From JBKEBQ01 sp047973225 (lineage in GTDB: Bacteria; Bacillota_I; Bacilli_A; Erysipelotrichales; Erysipelotrichaceae): a stretch of 64,000 bases of DNA. This document shows positions 44,932 through 54,137 of the stretch, in pieces; positions within the stretch are counted from its first letter, which is position 1; every line of letters begins with the position of its first letter. Below the pieces are notes generated by a model, which was not told the origin of the DNA, ran no database searches, and saw only the letters and a program-made list of their open reading frames with translations. Location: contig JBKEBQ010000035.1 of the NCBI GenBank assembly GCA_047973225.1, positions 62,001-126,000 of the forward strand. The letters are read 5' to 3'. Position numbers and translations under genes: made by a program.

Positions 44932-45479
44932 CATTCTCCCCCTTTATAAAATGTTAACTTTGTTTTTCGGTAATTTTTTTCTTTGTATTGTTTGAAAGAT
45001 TGATAAGATGCCTCTTCCCAAACATTATCGCCACTTTCTACAACCATAATGCCTCCCTTTAGAAGCATATGATGCTTATCAATCCATAATAAAATATGTT
45101 TTATGTCTTCAAAGGCATACGGTGGATCAATATAAATAAAGGCATAACGCTTCGTTTTCAACTGTTCCAAAGCAATTGTATAATCACTTGCATAGACCTT
45201 CATTTCTTCATGAATATGTAAACTTTCCATATTCCTTTTGATAACCTGTAGTGCACCATTATGACATTCAATCGCATCTACTCGTTTCGCACCTCTAGAT
45301 AACGCTTCCAAAGCAATGGCACCACTCCCACAAAATACATCCAATACATGCCCATCAAAAAAGCAGTTGTTGATACTTGAAAAGACGGCTCCGCGTACTT
45401 TGTCACTTGTAGGTCTTGTTTGTTTTCCTGCTAGGGTTTGAATGTTTCGTGAGCGATAGACTCCTGCAATAACTCTCAT
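44931..45479 (-). CDS. rsmD: 16S rRNA (guanine966-N2)-methyltransferase RsmD
   Basis: 182 residues from the ATG that overlaps the ftsW stop (ATGA). Starts MRVIAGVYRSRNIQTLAG; SAM-binding DVFCGSGAIALEALSRGA; catalytic DPPYAF. The 26-residue extension upstream lies inside ftsW and is discarded. Confidence 0.95.
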   Translation of the reverse strand: MRVIAGVYRSRNIQTLAGKQTRPTSDKVRGAVFSSINNCFFDGHVLDVFCGSGAIALEALSRGAKRVDAIECHNGALQVIKRNMESLHIHEEMKVYASDYTIALEQLKTKRYAFIYIDPPYAFEDIKHILLWIDKHHMLLKGGIMVVESGDNVWEEASYQSFKQYKEKNYRKTKLTFYKGGE

Positions 45480-46714
45480 GCTTCTTTTCCTCTGATTCTT
45501 TTTTCTTTTAATGGACGCTGATGTTGTCGATTGTGAAGGGCAACCATCGCTTGGCAAATTCCTAACAATATTGAAATTGCCAATATGGAAGTTCCTCCAG
45601 AGGACATAAACAATAATGGTACGCCCGTCAAAGGAATAAGACCACTAATACCACCTACATTAAAAATAAAATGAATCGATAAATATGTCATGGTTCCAAT
45701 CAAGACAATACGATAGCCATCTTGTTTGATGCGTCTTGCATGATGCAAGAGACGATATATAATAACCCCATATAAAAGACATAGCAGTCCAAACCCAAAA
45801 ATCCCCAATTCTTCAATCACAATTGCCAAAATAAAATCAGATTGTGCTTCTGGTAAATACCCATATTTATACACCGATCCACCATAACCTACTCCGAACA
45901 AGCCACCTCTAGAAATCGCAAACAAGCTATACATAACATTATAGCCTGTTCCATATTTATCCAAAAAAGGATTAGCTGCATTGGTAAATCGCTTGGCTTT
46001 ATATGAATTTTCACCAAATATTTTTTCAATAATGGATAGTCCACCATCCGTAAAAATGAAAAAGAAAATAAGCGCAAATGCCACAATCGAAATCAAAATT
46101 AAAATGCGTTGCATTTTGGTAATGCTTCGATTGCTTGGCACAAAAAAACAAACATAAAACAACATTAGTAGAACCATAGCACTTCCCATATCTGGTTGCA
46201 ATAAAATAATACCTGTAAAAATTGTCAAATACACAAGTGGTAAGCGAAGGTATCGAAAAGCTCCAACACGTGTATGAAAACCATTGGCATTAAAGCCAAG
46301 CAAAACAATCAAATATACTTTGGCAAGTTCTGCTGGTTGCAAAGAAAATCCAGCGATTTGTAGCCAAGCTTTAGATCCCTTAATACCAGTAGTAAACAAT
46401 GTCAGTACTAATAAAACAATGATTCCCACACCTACAATTTGTAAAAGAATCGCAAAATGTTTACTTCTTGCCCACAAAAAATAATTGCGTGCAAAAAAAC
46501 ACATCGCGTAGTAAGATATGATAATGAAAATAGCTTGACGAATCATGGCATTGATTACAATTTTTGAGTCTCCTACTTCTTGGGCAGAACCCCCAACAAC
46601 TGAAAACAACATAATGGATCCAAATGCCATTAATATGAGGATTGTCAAATGCAAATAACGATCATATCCACTTGGCAATTTGACACTTAAAAAACGTTTT
46701 TTAAAATCTTTCAT
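45476..46714 (-). CDS. FtsW/RodA/SpoVE-family peptidoglycan polymerase
   Basis: 412 residues with about ten membrane segments. Family motifs: LQPAELAKVYLIVLLG, LLQPDMGSAMVLL, and the C-terminal HFIFNVGGISGLIPLTGVPLLFMSSGGTS. It polymerises glycan strands from lipid II with a partner class B PBP. Linkage to rsmD-coaD and length fit FtsW rather than RodA, but this is not decisive. First gene of the transcript. Confidence 0.9.
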   Translation of the reverse strand: MKDFKKRFLSVKLPSGYDRYLHLTILILMAFGSIMLFSVVGGSAQEVGDSKIVINAMIRQAIFIIISYYAMCFFARNYFLWARSKHFAILLQIVGVGIIVLLVLTLFTTGIKGSKAWLQIAGFSLQPAELAKVYLIVLLGFNANGFHTRVGAFRYLRLPLVYLTIFTGIILLQPDMGSAMVLLMLFYVCFFVPSNRSITKMQRILILISIVAFALIFFFIFTDGGLSIIEKIFGENSYKAKRFTNAANPFLDKYGTGYNVMYSLFAISRGGLFGVGYGGSVYKYGYLPEAQSDFILAIVIEELGIFGFGLLCLLYGVIIYRLLHHARRIKQDGYRIVLIGTMTYLSIHFIFNVGGISGLIPLTGVPLLFMSSGGTSILAISILLGICQAMVALHNRQHQRPLKEKRIRGKEA

Positions 46715-46825
46715 TCCTATGTACTCCTTTTATCATTCTACCTTATTTCAAAACTTTTTTAAATAACGAATCTATTTACTTTCTTTTCTAGACAATTTTG
46801 TTAGAATATACACAGGAGAAAAAAA

Positions 46826-47386
46826 ATGAGATTAACGAATAAACAAATTATTAAGGATGACAATCCGCTATTAAAACAGTTATCCTTGGATGTTGAACTT
46901 CCCCTACGTGAGGAAGATGAAACATTATTAAGATCTATGTATGAATATGTAGTGGATTCTAGTGATCCACAAAAGGCCGAACAATTCGATTTAAGTCCTG
47001 CTTCTGGCTTAGCCGCCATCCAAGTGGGCCATAAAAAAAAGATGCTTGTTGTCGTCGTTGCAGATAGTGAGGAAGAAACAGGTGGACGCTATGCTTTGGT
47101 AAACCCTAAAATCATTTCAAATTCCGTGCAATATGCGTATTTAGAAAATGGTGAAGGCTGTTTATCGGTCGCAACCTTTCATGAAGGGCATGTGTATCGT
47201 GCTGCTAGAATTACGGTAGAAGCCTACGATTTACTAAGCAATCAGCATATAAAAATCAGAGCTCGTGGTTATTTAGCCATTGTTTTACAACATGAAATTG
47301 ACCATTTGAATGGAATCCTGTATTATGATAGGATAAACATGCCAATGAACCCAGAAGATATAAAGAATGCTAAAGTAATTGTTTAA
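46826..47386 (+). CDS. def: Peptide deformylase
   Basis: 186 residues: motif I SGLAAIQVG (GxGLAAxQ with Ser in the first Gly place), motif II EGCLSV, motif III HEIDHLNG, the metal ligands Cys and two His. Removes the N-formyl group from nascent proteins. Ribosome-binding site GGAG 7-9 nt upstream. Confidence 0.95.
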   Translation: MRLTNKQIIKDDNPLLKQLSLDVELPLREEDETLLRSMYEYVVDSSDPQKAEQFDLSPASGLAAIQVGHKKKMLVVVVADSEEETGGRYALVNPKIISNSVQYAYLENGEGCLSVATFHEGHVYRAARITVEAYDLLSNQHIKIRARGYLAIVLQHEIDHLNGILYYDRINMPMNPEDIKNAKVIV

Positions 47387-47492
47387 CCTCTTCATGAGGT
47401 TTTTATTATGAGTATTATGTTTTTATTATCGTAAAAATGTGTTACAATACTCAAAGAAATGGTGTTTTGAAAGGAGTTTATGAATTTATACT

Positions 47493-49313
47493 ATGAAAGA
47501 ACAAAACAAGAAAACACCGGGAGCACAAAAAAAGACAAAAACTCAAGAAGATAATAAGTTTCGATTAAAAAACAGTGATACCCTCGTCTATGCCTTAGGT
47601 GGTCTAGGCGAAGTCGGAAAAAACATGTATTGCATGGAACAAGGCAATGAAATTTTAATCGTGGATTCTGGAGTGTTGTTTCCCGGAGATGATTTATTAG
47701 GTGTTGATGCGGTAATTCCTGATTATACGCATTTAGTAGAAAACAACCACAAAAAGAAAGTATTGGTGATTACCCATGGTCATGAAGATCACATTGGTGG
47801 TATCCCATATTTATTGAAAACCGTTAACGTAGATGCAATTTATGCACCACAGTTTGCAACAGCACTCATCAAAAAGAAATTGGATGAGCGTAAAATTCGC
47901 AATGTTAAAATCATACAAATTGATTGTGACTCAAAAATTAGCATGAAACACTTTAGTTGTGGTTTTTTTGATACGACGCATTCCATTCCCGACTCATTGG
48001 GAATTATTATCAATACGGAGAATGGAAGAATTGTGCATACAGGGGACTTTAAGTTTGACTTAACCCCTGTTGGCACAAATGCAGAATATCAAAAGATGGC
48101 TTATATCGGTCAAATAGGTGTTACTTTATTATTGAGCGACTCAACCAATTCTGGCGTTGATGGTTTTTCTATCAGTGAGCGAAAAGTTGCAGAATCCATC
48201 ATGGATGTATTTAAAAAAACTGAAGGACGTCTTATTGTTGCCACCTTTGCATCCAATGTCTATCGTGTTTCACAAATCATAGATGCAGCATTAAAATGCG
48301 GACGTAAAGTCGGTGTTTTTGGTCGTAGTATGGAGAATATTCTAGATGTTGGTCGAAAACAAGGGAAAATTAAAATTAAAGATTCAGACTTATTAAGTGC
48401 AGATCAGTTGAATAAATTCCCTGCTGAAAAAACTTGTATTGTGTGTACAGGCTCACAAGGGGAACCCTTAGCAGCATTGTCGAGAATTGCCAATGGCACA
48501 CATCGTCAAATTCGTTTGCGTCCAAACGATACGATTGTTTTCTCAAGTAATCCAATTCCTGGTAATAGCAATAGCGTGAATCAGGTTATCAACAAGTTGT
48601 ATCGGGCGGGTGGAAATGTTCTTACCAATTCCATTTTGAACAGTCTCCATACAACCGGACATGCCTCAGCATCAGAACAAAAGTTGTTGTTGCAATTGAT
48701 GCATCCAAAATACTTTATGCCCATTCATGGTGAATATAAAATGTTGAAGCAGCATGGGCAAAGTGCTATTGAAACTGGTGTGAAGCCTGAAAATATTTTC
48801 TATTTAGCAAATGGAGATTCTTTAATTTTACGAAATGAGAAAGTTTTCAACAATCCTGAACGTTTTGTTGCTGACGATATTTACGTTGATGGCAATGATA
48901 TTTCTGGTGTATCGACCGCCGTTTTAAAAGATCGCAAAATTTTGAGTGATGCCGGGCTGGTATCGGTGATTATTCCTATTGATTCACGAAAATCTAAAAT
49001 TTTAAGCAAACCTGTTATCGTTACTAGAGGTTTTGTTTTTATCAAAGATTCACAATATCTCATTAGAGAAGCTGAACAGATTGTTTTTGAGGCTTTGAAA
49101 GAAAAAATGAAATCGAAAACAACTTTTGGTGAAATTAAAAATTGTGTGAAAGGCACATTAGAACCCTTTTTATATAAGAAAACGCATCGAAATCCGATCG
49201 TCATTCCTGTTATTCTAAATGCAAAAGAGGCGATTGAAGAGTTGCAACAAAAACACAAAGCAAGAAAACCTCGTACGCAAAAGCCCAAAGTAAAAAGCTC
49301 TCCTAGTCAATAA
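47493..49313 (+). CDS. rnjA: Ribonuclease J
   Basis: 606 residues. Metallo-beta-lactamase motif THGHEDHIGG, beta-CASP domain (about 230-380), later motif HTTGHAS and HGEYKML, and the C-terminal domain. RNase J has 5'-3' exo- and endonuclease activity on RNA. The basic N-terminal extension (about 30 residues, Lys/Gln-rich) and basic C-terminus are long. The start is unusual: the strong AAAGGAG lies 16 nt away, ideally spaced instead for an out-of-frame ATG at 47480. Confidence 0.95.
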   Translation: MKEQNKKTPGAQKKTKTQEDNKFRLKNSDTLVYALGGLGEVGKNMYCMEQGNEILIVDSGVLFPGDDLLGVDAVIPDYTHLVENNHKKKVLVITHGHEDHIGGIPYLLKTVNVDAIYAPQFATALIKKKLDERKIRNVKIIQIDCDSKISMKHFSCGFFDTTHSIPDSLGIIINTENGRIVHTGDFKFDLTPVGTNAEYQKMAYIGQIGVTLLLSDSTNSGVDGFSISERKVAESIMDVFKKTEGRLIVATFASNVYRVSQIIDAALKCGRKVGVFGRSMENILDVGRKQGKIKIKDSDLLSADQLNKFPAEKTCIVCTGSQGEPLAALSRIANGTHRQIRLRPNDTIVFSSNPIPGNSNSVNQVINKLYRAGGNVLTNSILNSLHTTGHASASEQKLLLQLMHPKYFMPIHGEYKMLKQHGQSAIETGVKPENIFYLANGDSLILRNEKVFNNPERFVADDIYVDGNDISGVSTAVLKDRKILSDAGLVSVIIPIDSRKSKILSKPVIVTRGFVFIKDSQYLIREAEQIVFEALKEKMKSKTTFGEIKNCVKGTLEPFLYKKTHRNPIVIPVILNAKEAIEELQQKHKARKPRTQKPKVKSSPSQ

Positions 49314-49332
49314 ACAATGGTTAACTCATTAT

Positions 49333-49366
49333 GTTGGTGAGTAATAAAACTCACCAACTTTTTTAT
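49333..49366 (+). terminator. Terminator of rnjA
   Basis: Stem GTTGGTGAGT/ACTCACCAAC, 6-nt loop, T6 tail. Confidence 0.9.
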
Positions 49367-49401
49367 ATGATAATTTTGATAATTACTAATGATATTTAAA
49401 T

Positions 49402-49437
49402 AAAAAAGCGGCATTTTCATTTTCCGCTTTTTTTATA
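49402..49437. terminator. Second terminator, convergent to pheT
   Basis: AAAAAAGCGG / CCGCTTTTTTT with a 12-nt loop, usable in both directions; about 97 bp after the pheT stop. A small GTCAG/CTGAC hairpin lies between at 49494-49511. Confidence 0.75.
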
Positions 49438-49533
49438 GTATACATCATCTACTACAATACCTCTATAGACCTTGTATATATATCTTTTTACAAGTCAGTG
49501 ACTATCCTGACAACTAAGAAATAGTTAATTTTT

Positions 49534-51936
49534 CTATGTGCGCAATTGTGCATGAACTTTTGTTTTTAAATTCGCTACTATCTGATCATGAACGGTATTA
49601 ATTTGTATATCACTTAAGGTATATTCTTTGGATTGAAAAATTAAAGAAATTGCTATTGATTTATATCCTTCTTCAACGTGTTCACCCATATAAACATCAA
49701 ACACTTCGACATGTTCAATGATTGATTTTCCATTTAATTTTGAAGATTGTTTAATGATTTGAATAATCTCTTGTGCCTTCACCGCCTCCTTCACAACAAA
49801 CGCGAAATCTCTTGTTGTCGAAGGGAATTTTGAAATCGGCGCAAATTTTACCTTGCCTATTTTATTTTTAAGAATGCTATCAAGATTCACTTCTGCAATG
49901 ACACACTCATGGCAATCGTATTGTTTTGACAGCAATGGATGAACCTTACCAAATATCCCCAACAAATCTTTTCCAATATATACACATGCACTTTGAAAGG
50001 GATGAAAATGTTTTACATCAAGCGTATTTTCTTTGATGACAATACGACTTTCATTATATCCTAAATTTTCAAGAATTCCATAAATCATTCCTTTCATGGT
50101 ATAAAAATCAGCTGGTATTTTATGCTTAAGCCAACGGCTTTCTTGTAAATTCCCTGCTAAAAGAATACCCAAGCGCTCTTCCATATAGTCTTTTGCATAA
50201 ACATTACTAATTTCAAATAAGGCTACATTTTTGATAGAACGTGCATTATTGTAAGCAAGTGTTTGTAAAAGACTTGGAGCCACGCTCGTACGAATATATT
50301 TTCGCTCTTCACTCATTGGTGAAGCGAGTTGCAAAACATCTGGCAACGGCATAATGGCATTTTCTTTCATCGTTTCACTTATTAATGTATACGTTTCAGC
50401 TTCATAACATCCTGCGTTGCTCAAGATCGTACGCAAGTTTCTTCTTAAATGCTGGCGTGCATTCAATTTTCCCTCACCCGCTGCCAATATAGGCAAAGTC
50501 GAAGGTAATTCATCAAATCCTAAAATCCGAATGACTTCTTCGTAAATATCTACTTCCACTTGTAGATCCTGGCGATAACTTGGAATGACAACATGTATAA
50601 CATCATCTTTTTGAGTCGGTTGTAGTTCCAACCTACTCAACACATCAAGAACTGCTGCTTCACTAAAGTTTGTGCCTAACACGGCATTCATATTGTTCAA
50701 AGAAATATCAATTTCTACGTTTTCAAAATAGACTTCATTTGATGCAACGCTTTTCTCTAATAACTTTGCATCTGCATATTCTATCAATAATTGTACTGCT
50801 CGATCCATCGCATAAAATGGTGCACAAGTATCTATTTTTTTAGCGAAGCGTATACTAGCATCACTGTAAATATTCAAGCGTCTTGCACTATTGCGAATCG
50901 ATACATGATCAAAACTTGCTGCTTCTATTACAATCCCGGTTGTATGTTCATCAATTTTTGTATCATGACCACCCATAATACCACCAATGGCTATTGGATT
51001 ATGATTGGCACTGATCATAAGATCTTCTTTTTGAATTTGATAAGTCTCACCATCCAGTGCTACATAATCGCATTCCCATCCATCAGACACAACAATTTCT
51101 TCTTTTTCCAATTTGTTGAGATCGAAGAAATGTACTGGCTGTCCTGTTTCCAACATAACAATATTCGATATATCCACCACATTATTAATGGATTTTATGC
51201 CACTTGCCAGTAATAATTCTTTCATCCATTTTGGTGATTCTTTAACACACACTTCACGAATGATTTTTCCTAAATATAAAGGACATTTAGCAGTTTTTGT
51301 ATACACTTTTAATTTGGTAGGTGCTCCTATATTGGCAGCATCTTTAAAATTTGGAAGAAACGCTTTCTTATCTAAAATCGCAGCAACTTCCTTCGCCATT
51401 GCAAACGCTGCTAAACAATCATTACGATTGGGTGTCAATCCAATGTCTAAAACTTCATCATCCAGACCCAAGTAGGCCAAAACATCTTCCTCTCCCACTG
51501 GTGCATCTGCTTTTAATTCCTCAATTCCATCAATTTGGTTTTGTTGCAAGTGAGTAGCGTCTACTCCCAATTCTTGTAAACTGCACAACATTCCGTTGGA
51601 TACTACTCCGCGAATCACTCCCGCTTTGATGACAAGTTCACTCAATTCTGCTCCTACTTTAGCAACAATTACTTTCAAACCAACACGCACATTGGGCGCA
51701 CCACACACAATTTGTAAAATTTCACTACCAATATTGACACGACAAAGATGCAAATGGAGTGAATCTGGATGATCTTGACATTCTAGAACTTCTCCAATCA
51801 CTAAGTTACTCCCCTTCGCCAAGCGCTTCACACCCTCTACCTCTAGTCCTGCAGAGGTGATTTTATTTGCCAACGTTTCTATACTTATTTCTGAAATATC
51901 TATATATTGTTGTAACCATTTACGACTTATTAACAT
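49534..51936 (-). CDS. pheT: Phenylalanyl-tRNA synthetase beta subunit
   Basis: 800 residues: N-terminal tRNA-binding OB domain (about 40-150), B3/4 editing domain (about 210-360), B5 (about 405-475), catalytic-like core, and C-terminal FDX-ACB anticodon-binding domain (FAPISKFPSTTRDFAFVV). Forms the alpha2beta2 enzyme with PheS, 12 bp downstream of pheS. Confidence 0.96.
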   Translation of the reverse strand: MLISRKWLQQYIDISEISIETLANKITSAGLEVEGVKRLAKGSNLVIGEVLECQDHPDSLHLHLCRVNIGSEILQIVCGAPNVRVGLKVIVAKVGAELSELVIKAGVIRGVVSNGMLCSLQELGVDATHLQQNQIDGIEELKADAPVGEEDVLAYLGLDDEVLDIGLTPNRNDCLAAFAMAKEVAAILDKKAFLPNFKDAANIGAPTKLKVYTKTAKCPLYLGKIIREVCVKESPKWMKELLLASGIKSINNVVDISNIVMLETGQPVHFFDLNKLEKEEIVVSDGWECDYVALDGETYQIQKEDLMISANHNPIAIGGIMGGHDTKIDEHTTGIVIEAASFDHVSIRNSARRLNIYSDASIRFAKKIDTCAPFYAMDRAVQLLIEYADAKLLEKSVASNEVYFENVEIDISLNNMNAVLGTNFSEAAVLDVLSRLELQPTQKDDVIHVVIPSYRQDLQVEVDIYEEVIRILGFDELPSTLPILAAGEGKLNARQHLRRNLRTILSNAGCYEAETYTLISETMKENAIMPLPDVLQLASPMSEERKYIRTSVAPSLLQTLAYNNARSIKNVALFEISNVYAKDYMEERLGILLAGNLQESRWLKHKIPADFYTMKGMIYGILENLGYNESRIVIKENTLDVKHFHPFQSACVYIGKDLLGIFGKVHPLLSKQYDCHECVIAEVNLDSILKNKIGKVKFAPISKFPSTTRDFAFVVKEAVKAQEIIQIIKQSSKLNGKSIIEHVEVFDVYMGEHVEEGYKSIAISLIFQSKEYTLSDIQINTVHDQIVANLKTKVHAQLRT

Positions 51937-51948
51937 TATAGTATCCTC

Positions 51949-52983
51949 CTACTCAAAACGCGTAAACGTTTTTAAGAAACGTATATCGTTTGTATAAAAA
52001 TGACGAATATCATCAATTCCATATTTTAATAAAGCAATGCGTTCAACTCCCACACCAAAGGCGAAACCACTACATTTTTTAGCATCATATCCCGCCATTT
52101 CTAGTACATTGGGGTGTACCATTCCAGCTCCCAATATTTCAATCCATCCACTTCCTTTACAAGTTGGACAGCCTTTTCCACCACAAATGTGACAGGTAAC
52201 ATCAACTTCAACACTTGGCTCTGTGAATTGAAAATAACTTGGGCGAAAACGAATGATACGATCTTCCCCAAACATTTTTTTAGCAAGTAAAGAAAGTGTT
52301 CCTTTCAAATCCGATAAACGAACGCCCTCACCCACCACAAGTCCTTCGATTTGTGTAAATTGATGAGAATGCGTTGCATCATCATCATCACGACGATACA
52401 CCTTTCCAGGACATATAACCCGAATGGGTAATTTAGGTGATTGTGCTTCCAATACCCTTGTTTGTACAGCCGTTGTATGCGTTCTTAAAAGCGTTTTTGG
52501 ATTGAGATAGAAGGTATCTTGCATATCGCGTGCCGGATGATCTTGAGGGATATTTGCTCGCTCAAAATTATACAAATCCAACTCTACTTCAGGACCTTCA
52601 CTAATTTCATAACCAAGTCCTATGAACACATCCTCTACTTCTTGTTGCACAATTGTTAAAGGGTGTAAATTCGCGAGATTTGTCTGCAATCCCGCCAATG
52701 TAATATCAATTTTTTCTTTCGCTAATTTCGCATGCAATTCCGACATCTCTAAGCATTCACGTTTATTGTCAATTGCCATTGCAATCGATTGCTTAATTTC
52801 ATTCACCTTTTGTCCAAATGCGGGACGCTCTTGTGAAGGTAAATCTCTCATCAGCTTCATCACTTCTTGAACTGGTCCTTTTTTTCCTAAATACAAAACT
52901 TTTAAATCTTGCAATACCTTTGTCGACTCTGCATTTTCAATCTTTCGTATAGCTTCTTCTTTTAAATTTTTTAATTTTTCCAT
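51949..52983 (-). CDS. pheS: Phenylalanyl-tRNA synthetase alpha subunit
   Basis: 344 residues: N-terminal coiled coil (about 1-95), class II motif 2 VYRRDDDDATHSHQFTQIEG, Cys-rich CHICGGKGCPTCKGSGW usual in bacterial PheS, and motif 3 GFAFGVGVERIALL. First gene of pheST, controlled by a Phe T-box. Confidence 0.97.
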   Translation of the reverse strand: MEKLKNLKEEAIRKIENAESTKVLQDLKVLYLGKKGPVQEVMKLMRDLPSQERPAFGQKVNEIKQSIAMAIDNKRECLEMSELHAKLAKEKIDITLAGLQTNLANLHPLTIVQQEVEDVFIGLGYEISEGPEVELDLYNFERANIPQDHPARDMQDTFYLNPKTLLRTHTTAVQTRVLEAQSPKLPIRVICPGKVYRRDDDDATHSHQFTQIEGLVVGEGVRLSDLKGTLSLLAKKMFGEDRIIRFRPSYFQFTEPSVEVDVTCHICGGKGCPTCKGSGWIEILGAGMVHPNVLEMAGYDAKKCSGFAFGVGVERIALLKYGIDDIRHFYTNDIRFLKTFTRFE

Positions 52984-52989
52984 AACATT

Positions 52990-53214
52990 CCTTTCTGGTA
53001 AAAAAAAAGCACAAGCATAGGAGCGCTTTGGCGCGGTACCATCCTATTTCATCTTGCGACACACTTACTTTCATGATAACCGTATGATACGGGAGATGAT
53101 TAGTCTCACTCCAAGGTGAATTCCTAGCAATTTATCTTAAATAGCTTGCAGTCGATGGCTATTATTCCCTAAAAGATTCACTTGTTAGTACTAGTCCTTT
53201 TCTTCGCTTTTCTT
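52990..53214 (-). promoter_or_regulatory. T-box leader of pheST, specifier UUC (Phe)
   Basis: Minus strand: stem I with specifier context GAA-TTC-ACC then TTGGAGTG; TTC (53120-53118) is a Phe codon. The T-box AGGATGGTACCGCG can pair with CGC..TCCT as antiterminator. Terminator stem AAGCGC/GTGCTT with a nine-T run (about 52996-53020). Confidence 0.95.
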
Positions 53215-53220
53215 TTTCAT

Positions 53221-53249
53221 ATTATAGTATACTTACATAAAAATTTCAA
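53221..53249 (-). promoter_or_regulatory. Promoter of pheST
   Basis: TTGAAA (53249-53244), 17-bp spacer, perfect TATAAT (53226-53221). The stretch 53250-53415 holds no gene. Confidence 0.85.
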
Positions 53250-53419
53250 TATTCAATTGGAATTCAGATCATATAGATAGTAATTGCTTTAATTATTCCG
53301 TTTTGTAGCTATTGGAAATTACATCATATCCTCAAAAGTAGTCGCTTAATTTTTTTATTGGTTACACTTTAATTCATAATTATTTTCATTAAACTGACTT
53401 TCTTTGTTTTCCATATAAA

Positions 53420-53483
53420 AAGAACCAATAAAATGGATTTTACACTGGGCTATATTCCTGTGTTTATTGTACTGGTTCTTTCT
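53420..53483 (-). terminator. Long two-part hairpin after the small HTH gene
   Basis: Outer stem AAGAACC...GGTTCTT extended by AATAAA/TTTTATT, followed by Ts; an inner hairpin ACAC-GG/CC-GTGT stacks inside. Works as a terminator for the HTH gene; it is more elaborate than needed. Confidence 0.55.
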
Positions 53484-53500
53484 TCTATCAACTTATGGGG

Positions 53501-53680
53501 TTATTTTGTTGGTTCCCACTTACAACGAACCGGCGAAACAATTGCTTCTGTTTTTTTTAATTCTTTGAATGCCTTATCAATGTCTTTACGATCCAATCCC
53601 GTTGCTTTTTCAACTTCACCGGCACTCATTGGTTTTCCAACCATTTTCATTGCTGCCAAAACTTTTTCTTTTATTTCCAT
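53501..53680 (-). CDS. Small winged-helix/HTH protein
   Basis: 59 residues: MEIKEKVLAAMKMVGKPMSA, then GEVEKATGLDRKDIDKAFKE, then a short Lys/Pro tail (VSPVRCKWEPTK). The pattern of three helices and a beta wing fits a single HTH domain. Start at 53680 from AGGAG, 7 nt spacing. Monocistronic by its own terminator. Target unknown. Confidence 0.75.
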   Translation of the reverse strand: MEIKEKVLAAMKMVGKPMSAGEVEKATGLDRKDIDKAFKELKKTEAIVSPVRCKWEPTK

Positions 53681-53850
53681 ATTCATTCTCCTTTTTTACA
53701 GTATATCATTTTCATTTGCCACATGTCTTAATTTTACTCTTATGATTCTTTCCTAAGATCTGATTTTCTGAAAAATCGTAATTTTTCATAAAAATATAAC
53801 GATAAATTTTTACAAATTTTCTTTTCCTAGACGTAACGATAATTTGGAAA

Positions 53851-54105
53851 TCACTTATTATGTCTTTTTTTTACACTCTCAGTCAATAAATATTCCACTT
53901 GCGCATTAATGGATCTAAAATCTTCATCCGCCCAGTTTGCGATTTCTTTCCAAAGTGATGAAGATAGCCTCAAAAGTACTTGTTTTTTCACAGTTTCAGA
54001 GTTTTTTAACGCTTTTTCTTTTTTCTTAATTTCTACTTCTAACTCTTTTAATTTTTTGAGTCGGCGTTGCAATTTTTCTTCTTTTTTTACTATATCTTCT
54101 ATCAT
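53851..54105 (-). CDS. Coiled-coil/ribbon-helix-helix (Arc-like) protein
   Basis: 84 residues. The N-terminal half is a Lys/Glu-rich coiled coil; the C-terminal half KKQVLLRLSSSLWKEIANWADEDFRSINAQVEYLL is a ribbon-helix-helix motif as in Arc-type repressors. Start at 54105 from AGGAG, 9 nt spacing. 32 bp after the SPFH gene, same transcript. Likely DNA-binding, perhaps an autoregulator of the operon via the palindrome at 55165-55189. Confidence 0.75.
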   Translation of the reverse strand: MIEDIVKKEEKLQRRLKKLKELEVEIKKKEKALKNSETVKKQVLLRLSSSLWKEIANWADEDFRSINAQVEYLLTESVKKRHNK

Positions 54106-54137
54106 AAGCATCTACTCCTATCTTGTGAATTGTTACT

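Noticed and set aside
53433..53756. 107-residue plus-strand frame
   Set aside because: Runs antisense to the small HTH gene and its terminator; coding pattern fits the minus strand.
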